A stretch of 64,000 nucleotides of DNA from an uncultured Enterobacteriaceae bacterium (GTDB lineage: Bacteria > Pseudomonadota > Gammaproteobacteria > Enterobacterales > Enterobacteriaceae), in NCBI GenBank assembly GCA_936920625.1, contig CAKZHC010000048.1:1-64000 (forward strand). The letters run 5' to 3'. The notes beneath the pieces are model-generated. The model did not search any database. It saw nothing but the letters and a program-made list of their open reading frames with translations, and was not told the origin of the DNA. A program made the translations under genes and the position numbers. Each line of letters opens with the position of its first letter. Position 1 is the first letter of the stretch. Positions 56,934 through 63,706 of the stretch are shown one piece after another.

Positions 56934-57281
56934 TTAATACTTAATGACTCTTCCGGTGCGACGATCAAGACAACGCGCAGTATTTGGTTCCCAGTAGGCA
57001 TTAACATTACTGCTCTCAACACATCTGTTACGGGCATCGATAGCACTGTCTTTTTTGTCGAATTCTTTCTCTAAGCGGGTGTTAGATTTTTGACGAAGGC
57101 GACGAGTTTCATCCCACTGCTCTTTATGCTGACGTGCTTTTTCATTGTCGAGCGCATTATTACCCTTTTCGATCACCAGACGATTCGTTTCAGCCAAAGC
57201 CGATGAATTTAAAAGCAGATAGCCAGCCGTAAAAGGTAGCATCAGTAAAGCCGGGGCAAGAATTTTGACAACGCTTTTCAT
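56934..57281 (-). CDS. ynfB: YnfB family protein (UPF0482/DUF1283)
   Basis: A 115-residue secreted protein homologous to E. coli YnfB. I start at 57281 because AAGGA is nine bases upstream; an ATG nine bases earlier touches that ribosome site. A signal peptide (about 1-30, ending NSSALAE) is followed by TNRLVIEKGNNALDNEKARQ, a charged region with KEQWDETRRLRQKSNTRLEKEFDKKD, and the conserved C-terminal ANYWEPNT-type segment (NAYWEPNTARCLDRRTGRVI) with two cysteines. Function is not known. Confidence 0.92.
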   Translation of the reverse strand: MKSVVKILAPALLMLPFTAGYLLLNSSALAETNRLVIEKGNNALDNEKARQHKEQWDETRRLRQKSNTRLEKEFDKKDSAIDARNRCVESSNVNAYWEPNTARCLDRRTGRVIKY

Positions 57282-57656
57282 TAAACTCATTCCTTTTTCA
57301 GAGACAATCTAAACTGTTACTAAAAGAAGTAATAAACCCGGTAACAGCCAGCAGTACCAATGTTTAATTTTTTCACTGACAGAATACAACTTAATAACAA
57401 GCATATCTGACATGATATATAAGATTATCATGTGTCTGTCAGATGATACCTCATACTAAGTCATAGCGACCCAGTATACCATACCATTTAACATTGGACT
57501 GAATAATGTATCTTACCCAATTCTGAATAAGTGACACTGTCATTTTATAGCTAAAGATTTGGTGTTGATTACGCTACCGAATACCTTCCCGGACATACAA
57601 ACCCGCCGGGAGTTTTAGACTAATTAATGAAGGAGGGATGGAACTGTAACTTCAGG
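57282..57656. other. Intergenic region between ynfB and the hydrolase remnant
   Basis: About 375 bases without a gene. It contains GTGACACTGTCAT at 57531-57543, a matS-like sequence differing from the consensus only at the last base. Confidence 0.5.
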
Positions 57657-57855
57657 TCAACTCCTGATGAACTGTGATATAACTTTACTGACAATGCCTG
57701 AGGCATCTTCATGCGCAGAATGACCAGCATAGGGAAGATTCAGGAAGCAGGAGGTCGGGATCATCTCAGACAGATTAAAGGCATGCTCTCTTGATACTAA
57801 ATGATCTTCATCTCCTCTGATAATTAGAAAGGGGCAGTCAATTTTTTTTACGTGC
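57657..57855 (-). pseudogene. C-terminal remnant of an alpha/beta hydrolase, cut at dif
   Basis: A 60-odd-codon frame on the - strand reads CPFLIIRGDEDHLVSREHAF, then a middle segment and LPYAGHSAHEDASGIV, ending in TGA at 57657. This is the end of an alpha/beta-hydrolase: the strand-7 GDED acid and the catalytic histidine in GHSAH are present. The rest of the gene is missing; the frame runs back to within a few bases of the dif site (57860), where it meets a stop. No nucleophile elbow exists nearby. The 5' part was lost in an event at dif, by recombination or deletion. Confidence 0.75.
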
Positions 57856-57859
57856 TATT

Positions 57860-57887
57860 ATTTAACATAATAAACATTATGCGAACT
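57860..57887 (-). promoter_or_regulatory. Chromosomal dif site (XerC/XerD), left boundary of phage island
   Basis: On the + strand: XerD arm ATTTAACATAA, 6-base centre TAAACA and XerC arm TTATGCGAACT. Compared with the reverse complement of E. coli dif (ATTTAACATAA, TATACA, TTATGCGCACC) only the centre and the last bases differ. The site fixes the resolution point of chromosome dimers and is the known target of XerCD-exploiting phages. Phage-derived sequence begins immediately to its right. Confidence 0.93.
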
Positions 57888-58430
57888 ACCATATCTTATG
57901 GTGCTTGCTTAGTTTGATAGCTCGTAGTCGTGACTGGGCCGTTCGTTGTGTTCACGAGTCTAAGTTGTATGATGAAAATTGTTTTTTAACGTTAACTTAT
58001 CACAATCGTTTTTTACCACCTGATGGTTCTTTATGTCGTTCTCATTTGACGAAATTTTTTAAGCGGTTACGTTCCAGAATCGATCGCCCTGTTCGTTATT
58101 TTGCATGTGGTGAGTATGGAGAAGCGTTTTTAAGACCGCATTATCATGTGATTCTTTTTAATTATAATTTCGATGATAAGTGCCTTTATAAATCTGGTAA
58201 ATTTCCACTTTATACTTCTGATATGTTGACCAGTCTATGGCCTTATGGCCATTCCGTTGTTTCTGGTTTTTCTTTTGAATCGGCGGCATATACTGCACGT
58301 TATTGTGTAAAAAAAATTAATGGTAATGATGCAGCTGATCATTACGGTAGTCGTGTGCCTGAATTCAATGCTATGAGCCGTCGTCCCGGTATTGGGTATT
58401 GTGAGTAAACCTCCTCGTTATTATGATAAG
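57888..58430 (+). pseudogene. Gokushovirus replication initiator VP4, truncated at both ends
   Basis: VP4 is the rolling-circle replication endonuclease. The readable frame begins just after dif with ARSRDWAVRCVHESKLYDEN and continues through CFLTLTYHNRFLPPDGSL, YFACGEYGEAFLRPHYHVIL (containing the metal-binding HxH-type motif HYH), and YTARYCVKK with the catalytic tyrosines, to MSRRPGIG. The N-terminal 40-60 residues (normally carrying a CGxCxGCR cysteine motif) are missing, the frame ends at 58408, and the typical C-terminal PPRYYDK appears in the next frame at 58410-58430. So it has lost its beginning, an internal segment and its frame. Confidence 0.88.
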
Positions 58431-59372
58431 CCACCTTCTGTAGGTGTTATTTTTGGTGAACCTACTATGACGCCACAGAATTTCGCGGCTGAGGTTGATA
58501 TTAATAATATTGTTAAACGTGCCATATCTACACAGGATTATTCAGTTTTACAACCTGTTGATCGTCAACATTTTTTTGATACTTCTGATTTTACTGATTA
58601 TCACTCGACTTTAGATACATTAAATACGGTCTCCGAAGATTTTCAGGGATTGCCCTCTGCCATTCGTCGGCGTTTCAATGATGATGTGAGTGCTTATGTC
58701 AGTTTTATGTCTAATCCTGAAAATTTTAAATTTGGCGTTGTTAGTCCTGATTCCCGTGTTCAGCGCCCTGAGTATTTAGGAGGTGGAACAGTTACAGTTA
58801 ATATTAATCCTGTAGTCCAAAATTCTTCTGCTAATGATACTTCTCCTCAAGGTAATCTTGCTGCTTATGGTGTATCTGGTAGTTATGAGCATGGTTTTTC
58901 GCATTCTTTTGTTGAGCATTCTATTGTGATTGGTTTGCTTTGTGTTCGTGCTGATTTGACTTATTAACAGGGAATTCCTCGTATGTTTTCCCGTAAGACT
59001 CGTTTTGATCATTATTGGCCAGTTTTGGCTCATCTTGGTGGGCTGGCTGTATTAAATTATGCGCAAGGCACTTCTGTAGATGAGGAGGTATTTGGTTATC
59101 AGGAGCGTTTTGCAGAATATCGTTATTCCCCCTCTAAAATTACAGGTAAGATGCGGTCTGTTGATAAACAGTCTTTAGATGTTTGGCACCTTTCTCAGAA
59201 GTTTGATAATTTGCCTAAATTAAATTCAGAATTTATTGAAGAGCGCCCCCCTGTTAAGCGTGTTCTTGCTGTGCAGGATGAGCCTGAGTTTTTGTTAGAT
59301 GTTTATTTCAATTTGAAGTGCGCCCGTCCTGTGCCTGTCTATAGTGTGCCCGGTTATGTAGATCATTTTTAA
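58431..59372 (+). pseudogene. Fused VP3 (scaffold) and VP1 (capsid) remnant with nonsense codon
   Basis: One frame joins two genes. Residues encoded from 58431 (VGVIFGEPTMTPQNF, DINNIVKRA, GLPSAIRRRFNDDVSAYVSF) are the internal scaffolding protein VP3. At about 58737 the frame passes without a break into the major capsid protein: VVSPDSRVQRPEYLGGG, QGNLAAYG, then LCVRADLTY. A TAA at 58965 replaces the usual glutamine codon, after which the same frame continues MFSRKTRFDHYWPVLAHLGG to SVPGYVDHF, the normal capsid C-terminus. Thus the end of VP3 and about the first 300 residues of VP1 have been deleted in frame. Three codons are also missing in AVLN-YAQGT. Confidence 0.88.
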
Positions 59373-59384
59373 GACGTGTTTATT

Positions 59385-60141
59385 ATGGGTTTTGGATCTA
59401 TCCTTGGCGGTGTTGGTTCTATTCTTTGTTCTGCTGTGAGTCTTTTTGAAGCGGATAAGAATCGAGGTTTTCAGGAGCGTTTGTCTAATACTTCTGTCAA
59501 ACGTCGTGTTGCGGATTTGCGTGCTGCTGGTCTTAATCCGATATTAGCAGCGACTAATGGCTCGTTACAGGGTGCTGCCGTTCCTGCCGGTAACATGCCG
59601 GATACAAATGGTTTCTCTGAAGCTGGCAAAGTGTGGTCTGCTGTTTCTCAGGCCAAGACTGCTAAGAGGCAGTCGGAGTCTAATATTCGTTTGCAGTCTG
59701 CTCAAAGTGCTAATTACTTAGCTGATATAGCATTGATACAGCATTAAAGCAAGCTGAAACGGTTAACAGATCTGAGGTTGATCAACTTATAAAGCAACAG
59801 ATTTTGACTGAGGCAACTAAGCGCGCTAATGTTGATGCCCAGTCTGGTCTTTTTCAGCGCAGACTATTCGTAATCGGTTAAATGCGGTCAGGGATAAGGT
59901 AGAAGCGGATTTTTATGGAACTCCACATGGAAGTAATGTGTTTTGGAATAATGAAAGGTATAAATCAGGTCCTTATACAATTTCTCCTTATTTTAATGCG
60001 CTTTCTTCTGGGTATCATTTTTTGTCTCCTACTGCTCGTCAGATTTCTGAATTTGTGTTGCGTGGTCGTGATTATTTCTTTCAGAAGCGCCGTGAAACTG
60101 ATAAGCCATTTGGTGTTTTAAAAAGGAAAAAGAGGAGATGA
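59385..60141 (+). pseudogene. Gokushovirus DNA pilot protein VP2, frameshifted twice
   Basis: VP2 forms the DNA-ejecting minor spike protein. It starts at 59385 with MGFGSILGGVGSILCSAVS, then ERLSNTSVKRRVADLRAAGLNPILAATNG, the typical glycine-rich helix and alpha-helical segment. A frame break near 59745 ends the first frame; the second frame continues TALKQAETVNRSEVDQLI to about 59855, and a third QTIRNRLNAVRDKVEADFYG to the end KPFGVLKRKKRR at 60141. Joined, they make about 250 residues, the normal length, so the lesion is only two single-base indels. Decay is recent relative to VP1. Confidence 0.85.
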
Positions 60142-60144
60142 TGG

Positions 60145-60276
60145 ATGCCTCGTGAGTCTGAGCTTGATAAGCTTCTTAGATGTATTCGCATTATTTTGTA
60201 TACTGTGTTTTATTTTTGGTGTACGGTTTTTGTTCTTTCTTTGATTTTTGGTACTGTTTTTCGTCCGTTTTGGTAG
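60145..60276 (+). CDS. Small membrane protein at the end of the gokushovirus
   Basis: A 43-residue ORF starting MPRESELDKLLRCIRIILYT with a hydrophobic helix at about residues 16-37 and ending FRPFW. It begins four bases after the VP2 stop with GAGGAG-like spacing (AGAGGAGATG). Its frame is intact while all four larger phage genes are broken. I do not recognise it. Some single-stranded-DNA phages encode short membrane proteins for lysis or other roles, so lysis is a possible function, but that is inference only. Alternatively it is a chance ORF. Confidence 0.55.
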   Translation: MPRESELDKLLRCIRIILYTVFYFWCTVFVLSLIFGTVFRPFW

Positions 60277-60294
60277 GAGGTTTTATACAGACAC

Positions 60295-60678
60295 CTAAAT
60301 CACCCGGTTTGCGTAATCAAGAAACTTCTCTTTAAGATCAAAAACAGTAATACGGGTCACCATAATCACATTAACACAAGCCTGAAAATGGTCAGGCAAT
60401 ACAGAAGCTATCAGGTGAGAAAAATCATCAGGAAAGCCAAAAGAAACAATCTCAGTAAGATATTGCAATAAAAGCGCTACAGTGGTTGTAATTAAAGCAA
60501 TCAGTGCAAACGCTATTAAGCCAGTTTTTGTAGCAAGACGCGCAAGAAAACCTGCCAGATAACCAATAAATAAAGGCACAAGGCCAATAAGGAAACGCAA
60601 TATAATGCCGGAATACCCAGTAAAAAAGACATCACTCAGCCCCTTTGCAAAGTAAAGAAGTTGAGGACGTAAATACAT
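60295..60678 (-). CDS. Inovirus pVI-like minor coat protein (DUF2523-like)
   Basis: A 127-residue protein with three hydrophobic stretches: about 27-47, 50-72 and an amphipathic one near the C-terminus. The order hydrophobic segment, GYLAGFLARLATKTGLIAFA, hydrophobic segment, then PDDFSHLIASVLPDHFQAC and VNVIMVTRITVFDLK matches the DUF2523 family of inoviruses (pVI equivalents located between pIII and Zot genes). These proteins cap one end of the virion with pIII. It is apparently intact, but the following zot/pI gene is missing. Family assignment is by pattern, not by database search. Confidence 0.7.
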   Translation of the reverse strand: MYLRPQLLYFAKGLSDVFFTGYSGIILRFLIGLVPLFIGYLAGFLARLATKTGLIAFALIALITTTVALLLQYLTEIVSFGFPDDFSHLIASVLPDHFQACVNVIMVTRITVFDLKEKFLDYANRVI

Positions 60679-60703
60679 ACCAGAATGTCAGACAATAAAA
60701 AAT

Positions 60704-61545
60704 CTATGAAAGTGTATTATTTATAGTCAGTGATTTATCGCATTCAATATTAATCTGATAAACTTCACCGGGAAAAATAACCAGATCAGAACAGCCGTTA
60801 CCATCAGGCAAATGAGGAAGCATCACATTTTTATTTAAAAATACGTCACATAATGCACCGTGAGAATCTTTTGATATGCCTAATTCAAGATCTGCCACTG
60901 ATGAAGCAGGGTCTAATTCAGAATCACCCTTTCCATAACGGGAATTACCGCCAGAAGGGTCAGTAAAACGGGCCGTACCGTGGGTAAGATTATTAATAGC
61001 ATCGTCCAGAAGATTTATATTACTTTCAGTCTGTTTGTTAGCAGATTTCGTATCATCAGCAAAGGTATCTTTCTCAGTAAGTTTATTATAAATATTACTG
61101 GCAATCTCTGGTGAAGCTCCCCTGACAGCGGTCTGAATATCATCTTTCGTAAGAACAGAGCCACCCATACCCCCATCGCACTGCCATCATCAGCAGGAGA
61201 AGAAGGTTTATCAGCTGGATCTGCTACAGTTCCGGTAGACTTCCATGTAGCAGCACAGAAAGTGCCGTCACGTTCGCAGACAATCACACCAGTAGCTTTA
61301 TACTCGCAGCCGTTATAATAGATATAATGATCTCCTCCACCGGAATAGACATTATCAAATATCCCTTCTAGCTTCGCATATTTCTCCCGGCGTAGCTCAG
61401 AAGGTTTTTCATGCTAGACAGAACGCTGATGATCAATAATAATATAAGCAGTTAACGACCAGAATTTATCTTTTTCTCCCGGATAATCACTATAAGTACA
61501 GGAATGAGCAGTAACAAAGCGAAACTTATAGAGCTAGACGAATAA
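60704..61545 (-). pseudogene. Inovirus adsorption protein (pIII-like), broken
   Basis: Reading leftward from about 61545, a frame gives SCTYSDYPGEKDKFWSLTAY, then a TAG, KPSELRREKYAKLEG, GGGDHYIYYNGCEYKATGV and IVCERDGTFCAATWKSTG, the paired-cysteine end of the N-terminal region typical of attachment proteins, then a proline/serine/aspartate linker (ADPADKPSSPADDGS). A frameshift at about 61168 moves to the frame GGSVLTKDDIQTAVRG..., ending in a C-terminal domain with two cysteines and stop at 60704. Two in-frame stops plus one shift make it non-functional. It lies 25 bases upstream of the pVI-like gene. Confidence 0.75.
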
Positions 61546-61848
61546 GGAAACCTGAAACTAAAAACAAAAGCAGAAAATAAGAAAAAATAGTAAAAATCTA
61601 ATAAACGGAACAAAATTAATAATGGAAATGGTGATGGTAGTTATGGATACGGATATGGTTATTCATATACCGAAGGAGTTTTAATTCTGGCTAAGAAACT
61701 TGATAAAGAGGATGCCTAATAATAGATTTATTTCTATTGGGGAATAAAAAATGGTTCGCATAATAGCAGACGTCTGTACGATTGTTTTGATGATCCATAG
61801 CTGGCAGAAATAATTTTTTTTACAGATGTTTCCTGTGTGACGGAACTC
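61546..61848. other. Degenerate phage DNA
   Basis: No intact gene. On the + strand a short frame reads NGNGDGSYGYGYGYSYTEG and on to LAKKLDKEDA with no start codon; I cannot place it. GGTTCGCATAA at 61753-61763 matches the XerC arm of the local dif at 10 of 11 positions, without a good XerD arm beside it. Confidence 0.5.
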
Positions 61849-61926
61849 GGTGTGTAATAAGCCGAATTCTGTATGTAATAAGTAAAATATACATAGTCCG
61901 GGAATCAATTCTGTTTATTACACACC
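61849..61926. repeat. Inverted repeat in inovirus intergenic region
   Basis: GGTGTGTAATAA (61849-61860) and TTATTACACACC (61915-61926) are perfect 12-base inverted repeats, 54 bases apart. Together with the following hairpins they resemble the structured intergenic region of filamentous phages (replication origins and packaging signal). Confidence 0.7.
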
Positions 61927-61957
61927 TCCCATTGTTCACATTTTTAGCGCCCTGCAT

Positions 61958-61978
61958 CAGGCGGCTAAAAAACGCCTG
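61958..61978. repeat. Short strong hairpin
   Basis: CAGGCG and CGCCTG pair around a 9-base loop GCTAAAAAA, in the middle of the hairpin cluster. It could equally be an intrinsic terminator or part of the phage origin. Confidence 0.6.
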
Positions 61979-62004
61979 CACCGTCACACAGATTCTCCTA
62001 ATAG

Positions 62005-62070
62005 CGTTATGTGTAATGTAAATAGGCCACAGAGGTGATCTATTTTCGCTGCGGCCTATCCAACATAACG
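62005..62070. repeat. Bipartite inverted repeat overlapping dif-like site
   Basis: CGTTATGT (62005-62012) plus ATAGGCC (62022-62028) pair with GGCCTAT (62053-62059) and ACATAACG (62063-62070). The stem is interrupted on both sides by unpaired bases. Its right arm overlaps the XerD arm of the dif-like site, as in the folded single-stranded attP of CTX-type phages. Confidence 0.7.
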
Positions 62071-62091
62071 GCATATCACATTGTGCAAACT
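62058..62091 (-). promoter_or_regulatory. dif-like site with 12-bp centre, right boundary of phage island
   Basis: On the + strand, ATCCAACATAA matches the XerD arm of the local dif at 9 of 11 bases, and TTGTGCAAACT matches the XerC arm at 9 of 11, in the same orientation; CTACC follows the XerC side of both sites. The arms are separated by 12 bases (CGGCATATCACA) rather than 6. From memory, one of the two sites in CTX attP also has an extended centre. Chromosomal genes resume right of it. Confidence 0.65.
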
Positions 62092-62227
62092 ACCGTTGTA
62101 GCACCAATATAGGTTTGCAACTGAGCGTCAAGTTTAGCGGCTGGTAAATCGTTTAGAGATACAGGTTTTGAAGGCCGTACAGATAGATGCTGCCTGCTGG
62201 TTTATATTGATGATGCCACCAGGTAGT

Positions 62228-62791
62228 ATGCTCCGAATTATTATCACAGGCGGTCCGGGAGCAGGTAAAAGTAATCTGCTGAAATATTTAAGCGCGCAAG
62301 GTTTTCCAACTTCAGCTGAAGCAGGACGCGCAATCATTCAGGATCAGGTGACTATTGGGGGAAATGCTTTACCGTGGGGAAATCGTGAGGCCTTTGCCGA
62401 ACTTATGCTGAACTGGGAACTACGCTCGTGGCATGCGGCAGAAGGAAGTAGCACTCCATTTTTCTTTGACAGAGGGATTCCTGATGTTGCCGGTTATCTG
62501 GCTCATTGTAATTTACCTGTCCCTGTGCACATGGAGAAAGCAATAAAACAGTTTCGTTATGCACATCCAGTGTTCATCGCTCCTCCATGGGAAGATATAT
62601 TTGTACAGGACGCGGAGCGTAAGCAGTCATTTACTGAAGCGGTTCAGACATACTATGCGATAGTTGAGTCTTACAGCAGATACGGTTACCACCTCATTGA
62701 ATTACCCCTCGTGCGGGTAGAAGAGCGTGCTGAATTCATTTTATCCAGCTGGTGCTGTTGCATTAATAATGCCAGTGACCTTTTATCCTGA
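62228..62791 (+). CDS. AAA-family ATPase / nucleotide kinase-like protein
   Basis: A 187-residue P-loop protein of the AAA_28 type. I start at 62228 (MLRIIITGGPGAGKSNLL), placing Walker A GGPGAGKS at residues 8-15; an upstream ATG would add 20 unusual residues. Family marks include TSAEAGRAIIQDQ, GNALPWGNREAFAELML, FFDRGIPDVAGYL (Walker-B-like, DRG lid motif) and RKQSFTEAVQTYYAIVESY. These resemble nucleotide kinases, but the substrate is unknown. The C-terminal end CCCINNASDLLS with three successive cysteines seems altered. It is the first chromosomal gene to the right of the phage island. Confidence 0.82.
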   Translation: MLRIIITGGPGAGKSNLLKYLSAQGFPTSAEAGRAIIQDQVTIGGNALPWGNREAFAELMLNWELRSWHAAEGSSTPFFFDRGIPDVAGYLAHCNLPVPVHMEKAIKQFRYAHPVFIAPPWEDIFVQDAERKQSFTEAVQTYYAIVESYSRYGYHLIELPLVRVEERAEFILSSWCCCINNASDLLS

Positions 62792-63706
62792 TATAAATTT
62801 TATCCATATACCAGTCCCCGCCATAGGTTTTTTGCTTCTTCCTGACAGTCCTTGCAAGCTTTGGTATCAGTCGTAATATTATCCCGTTAGAATGATCAAC
62901 GAAAATGCCGCTTTCCTGCATCATTTCTTCTAAATTACGCAGACTTAAGGAATACGCTAAGTACTAGCGTAAACAAACCCGTATTACTTCGACTGGATTT
63001 AAAGGATTTTCTGATGATATACATGGTTACTCACACCAGTTAAATCGTTATCAAAACTGCATCCTGTCATTGATTGATGTTAATGCGATAGAACCTTTAT
63101 CTTTCCTTTTCCCTTGTGAATTATCTCATCTCGCTTCTCTATTTATAGATGTATTCTGCTATAACGATGATACTTTTGATGACTGTATTTATGCATAAAC
63201 TGTCTGTAGTGGTAAATCCCGCAACCCGGTACTGCCAAATGACAGTGATTATATAATCATAATAGTAAAAATTAGTTTCGCTAATGTTTTACAATACTAA
63301 AAGTATAATGTAAAATAAACTATGTCTTGTGAAAAGTGCCTGTATCTCATTCAGTAATTATCAATAAAATTACTTCTGTTCTGTCATAACTTTTGCAGAG
63401 AGAAAAAATAGACTTGGGCACGATGATTAGCAGGCAGTATCTGTATCCGTTAAGAGTTAGGGAAAGTGACAGATGTGATAGAGTACTGAATGATTTTTTC
63501 TTTCAGCTCAATCTCCCAATTTATATTGATATATCAGAATGTTAGGATTTTTCTGTGCGCTTACTTGTTAAGTTGATACCTGTTTTGTCCGTTTATTCAT
63601 AATGAAGATTGCGAAATATGCTTTAAATTTTAATTGTACCTTGAAATATTATAAGTTAATAATATTTGAGAAAATAATTTACTACCCTTCTTTTGGAGTT
63701 AATGAC
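62792..63706. other. 0.9-kb gap with a decayed reading frame
   Basis: A frame from about 62955 to 63198 on the + strand (GYSHQLNRYQNCILSLIDVN, then FPCELSHLASLFIDVF) looks like real protein but lacks a start codon, and I cannot name it. The rest is AT-rich and featureless. Confidence 0.45.

Larger units (their letters stand above)
57860..60285 (+). mobile_element. Decayed gokushovirus (Microviridae) prophage
   Basis: Four gokushovirus genes can be read on the + strand in the family order VP4-VP3-VP1-VP2, followed by a small membrane-protein ORF. All the major ones are broken by deletions, nonsense codons or frameshifts. The total is about 2.4 kb against about 4.5 kb for complete members. The + strand is strikingly T-rich at third codon positions, as usual for these phages and unlike the neighbouring chromosome. 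It begins at dif, the known integration point for enterobacterial gokushovirus prophages. Confidence 0.9.
60286..62095 (-). mobile_element. Decayed inovirus (filamentous phage) remnant
   Basis: On the - strand, two adjoining inovirus structural genes are seen in the usual order: an adsorption protein (pIII-like) then a pVI-like minor coat protein. Upstream (61.85-62.09 kb) lie several hairpins and a dif-like site, as in the intergenic region of filamentous phages. The replication, ssDNA-binding, major-coat and zot/pI genes are missing. Base bias is reversed: the - strand is T-rich, so the junction with the gokushovirus (about 60285) is marked by an abrupt switch of T to A excess on the + strand. 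Confidence 0.78.

Noticed and set aside
60286..60320. A dif copy at the gokushovirus-inovirus junction
   Set aside because: GGTTTGCGTAAT is present but does not match either arm well enough and has no partner; I could not support an internal dif.
57860..62095. CRISPR array, retron or anti-phage defence system
   Set aside because: The repeats here are inverted or Xer-type sites, not regularly spaced direct repeats, and no reverse transcriptase, nuclease or toxin-antitoxin genes are seen.
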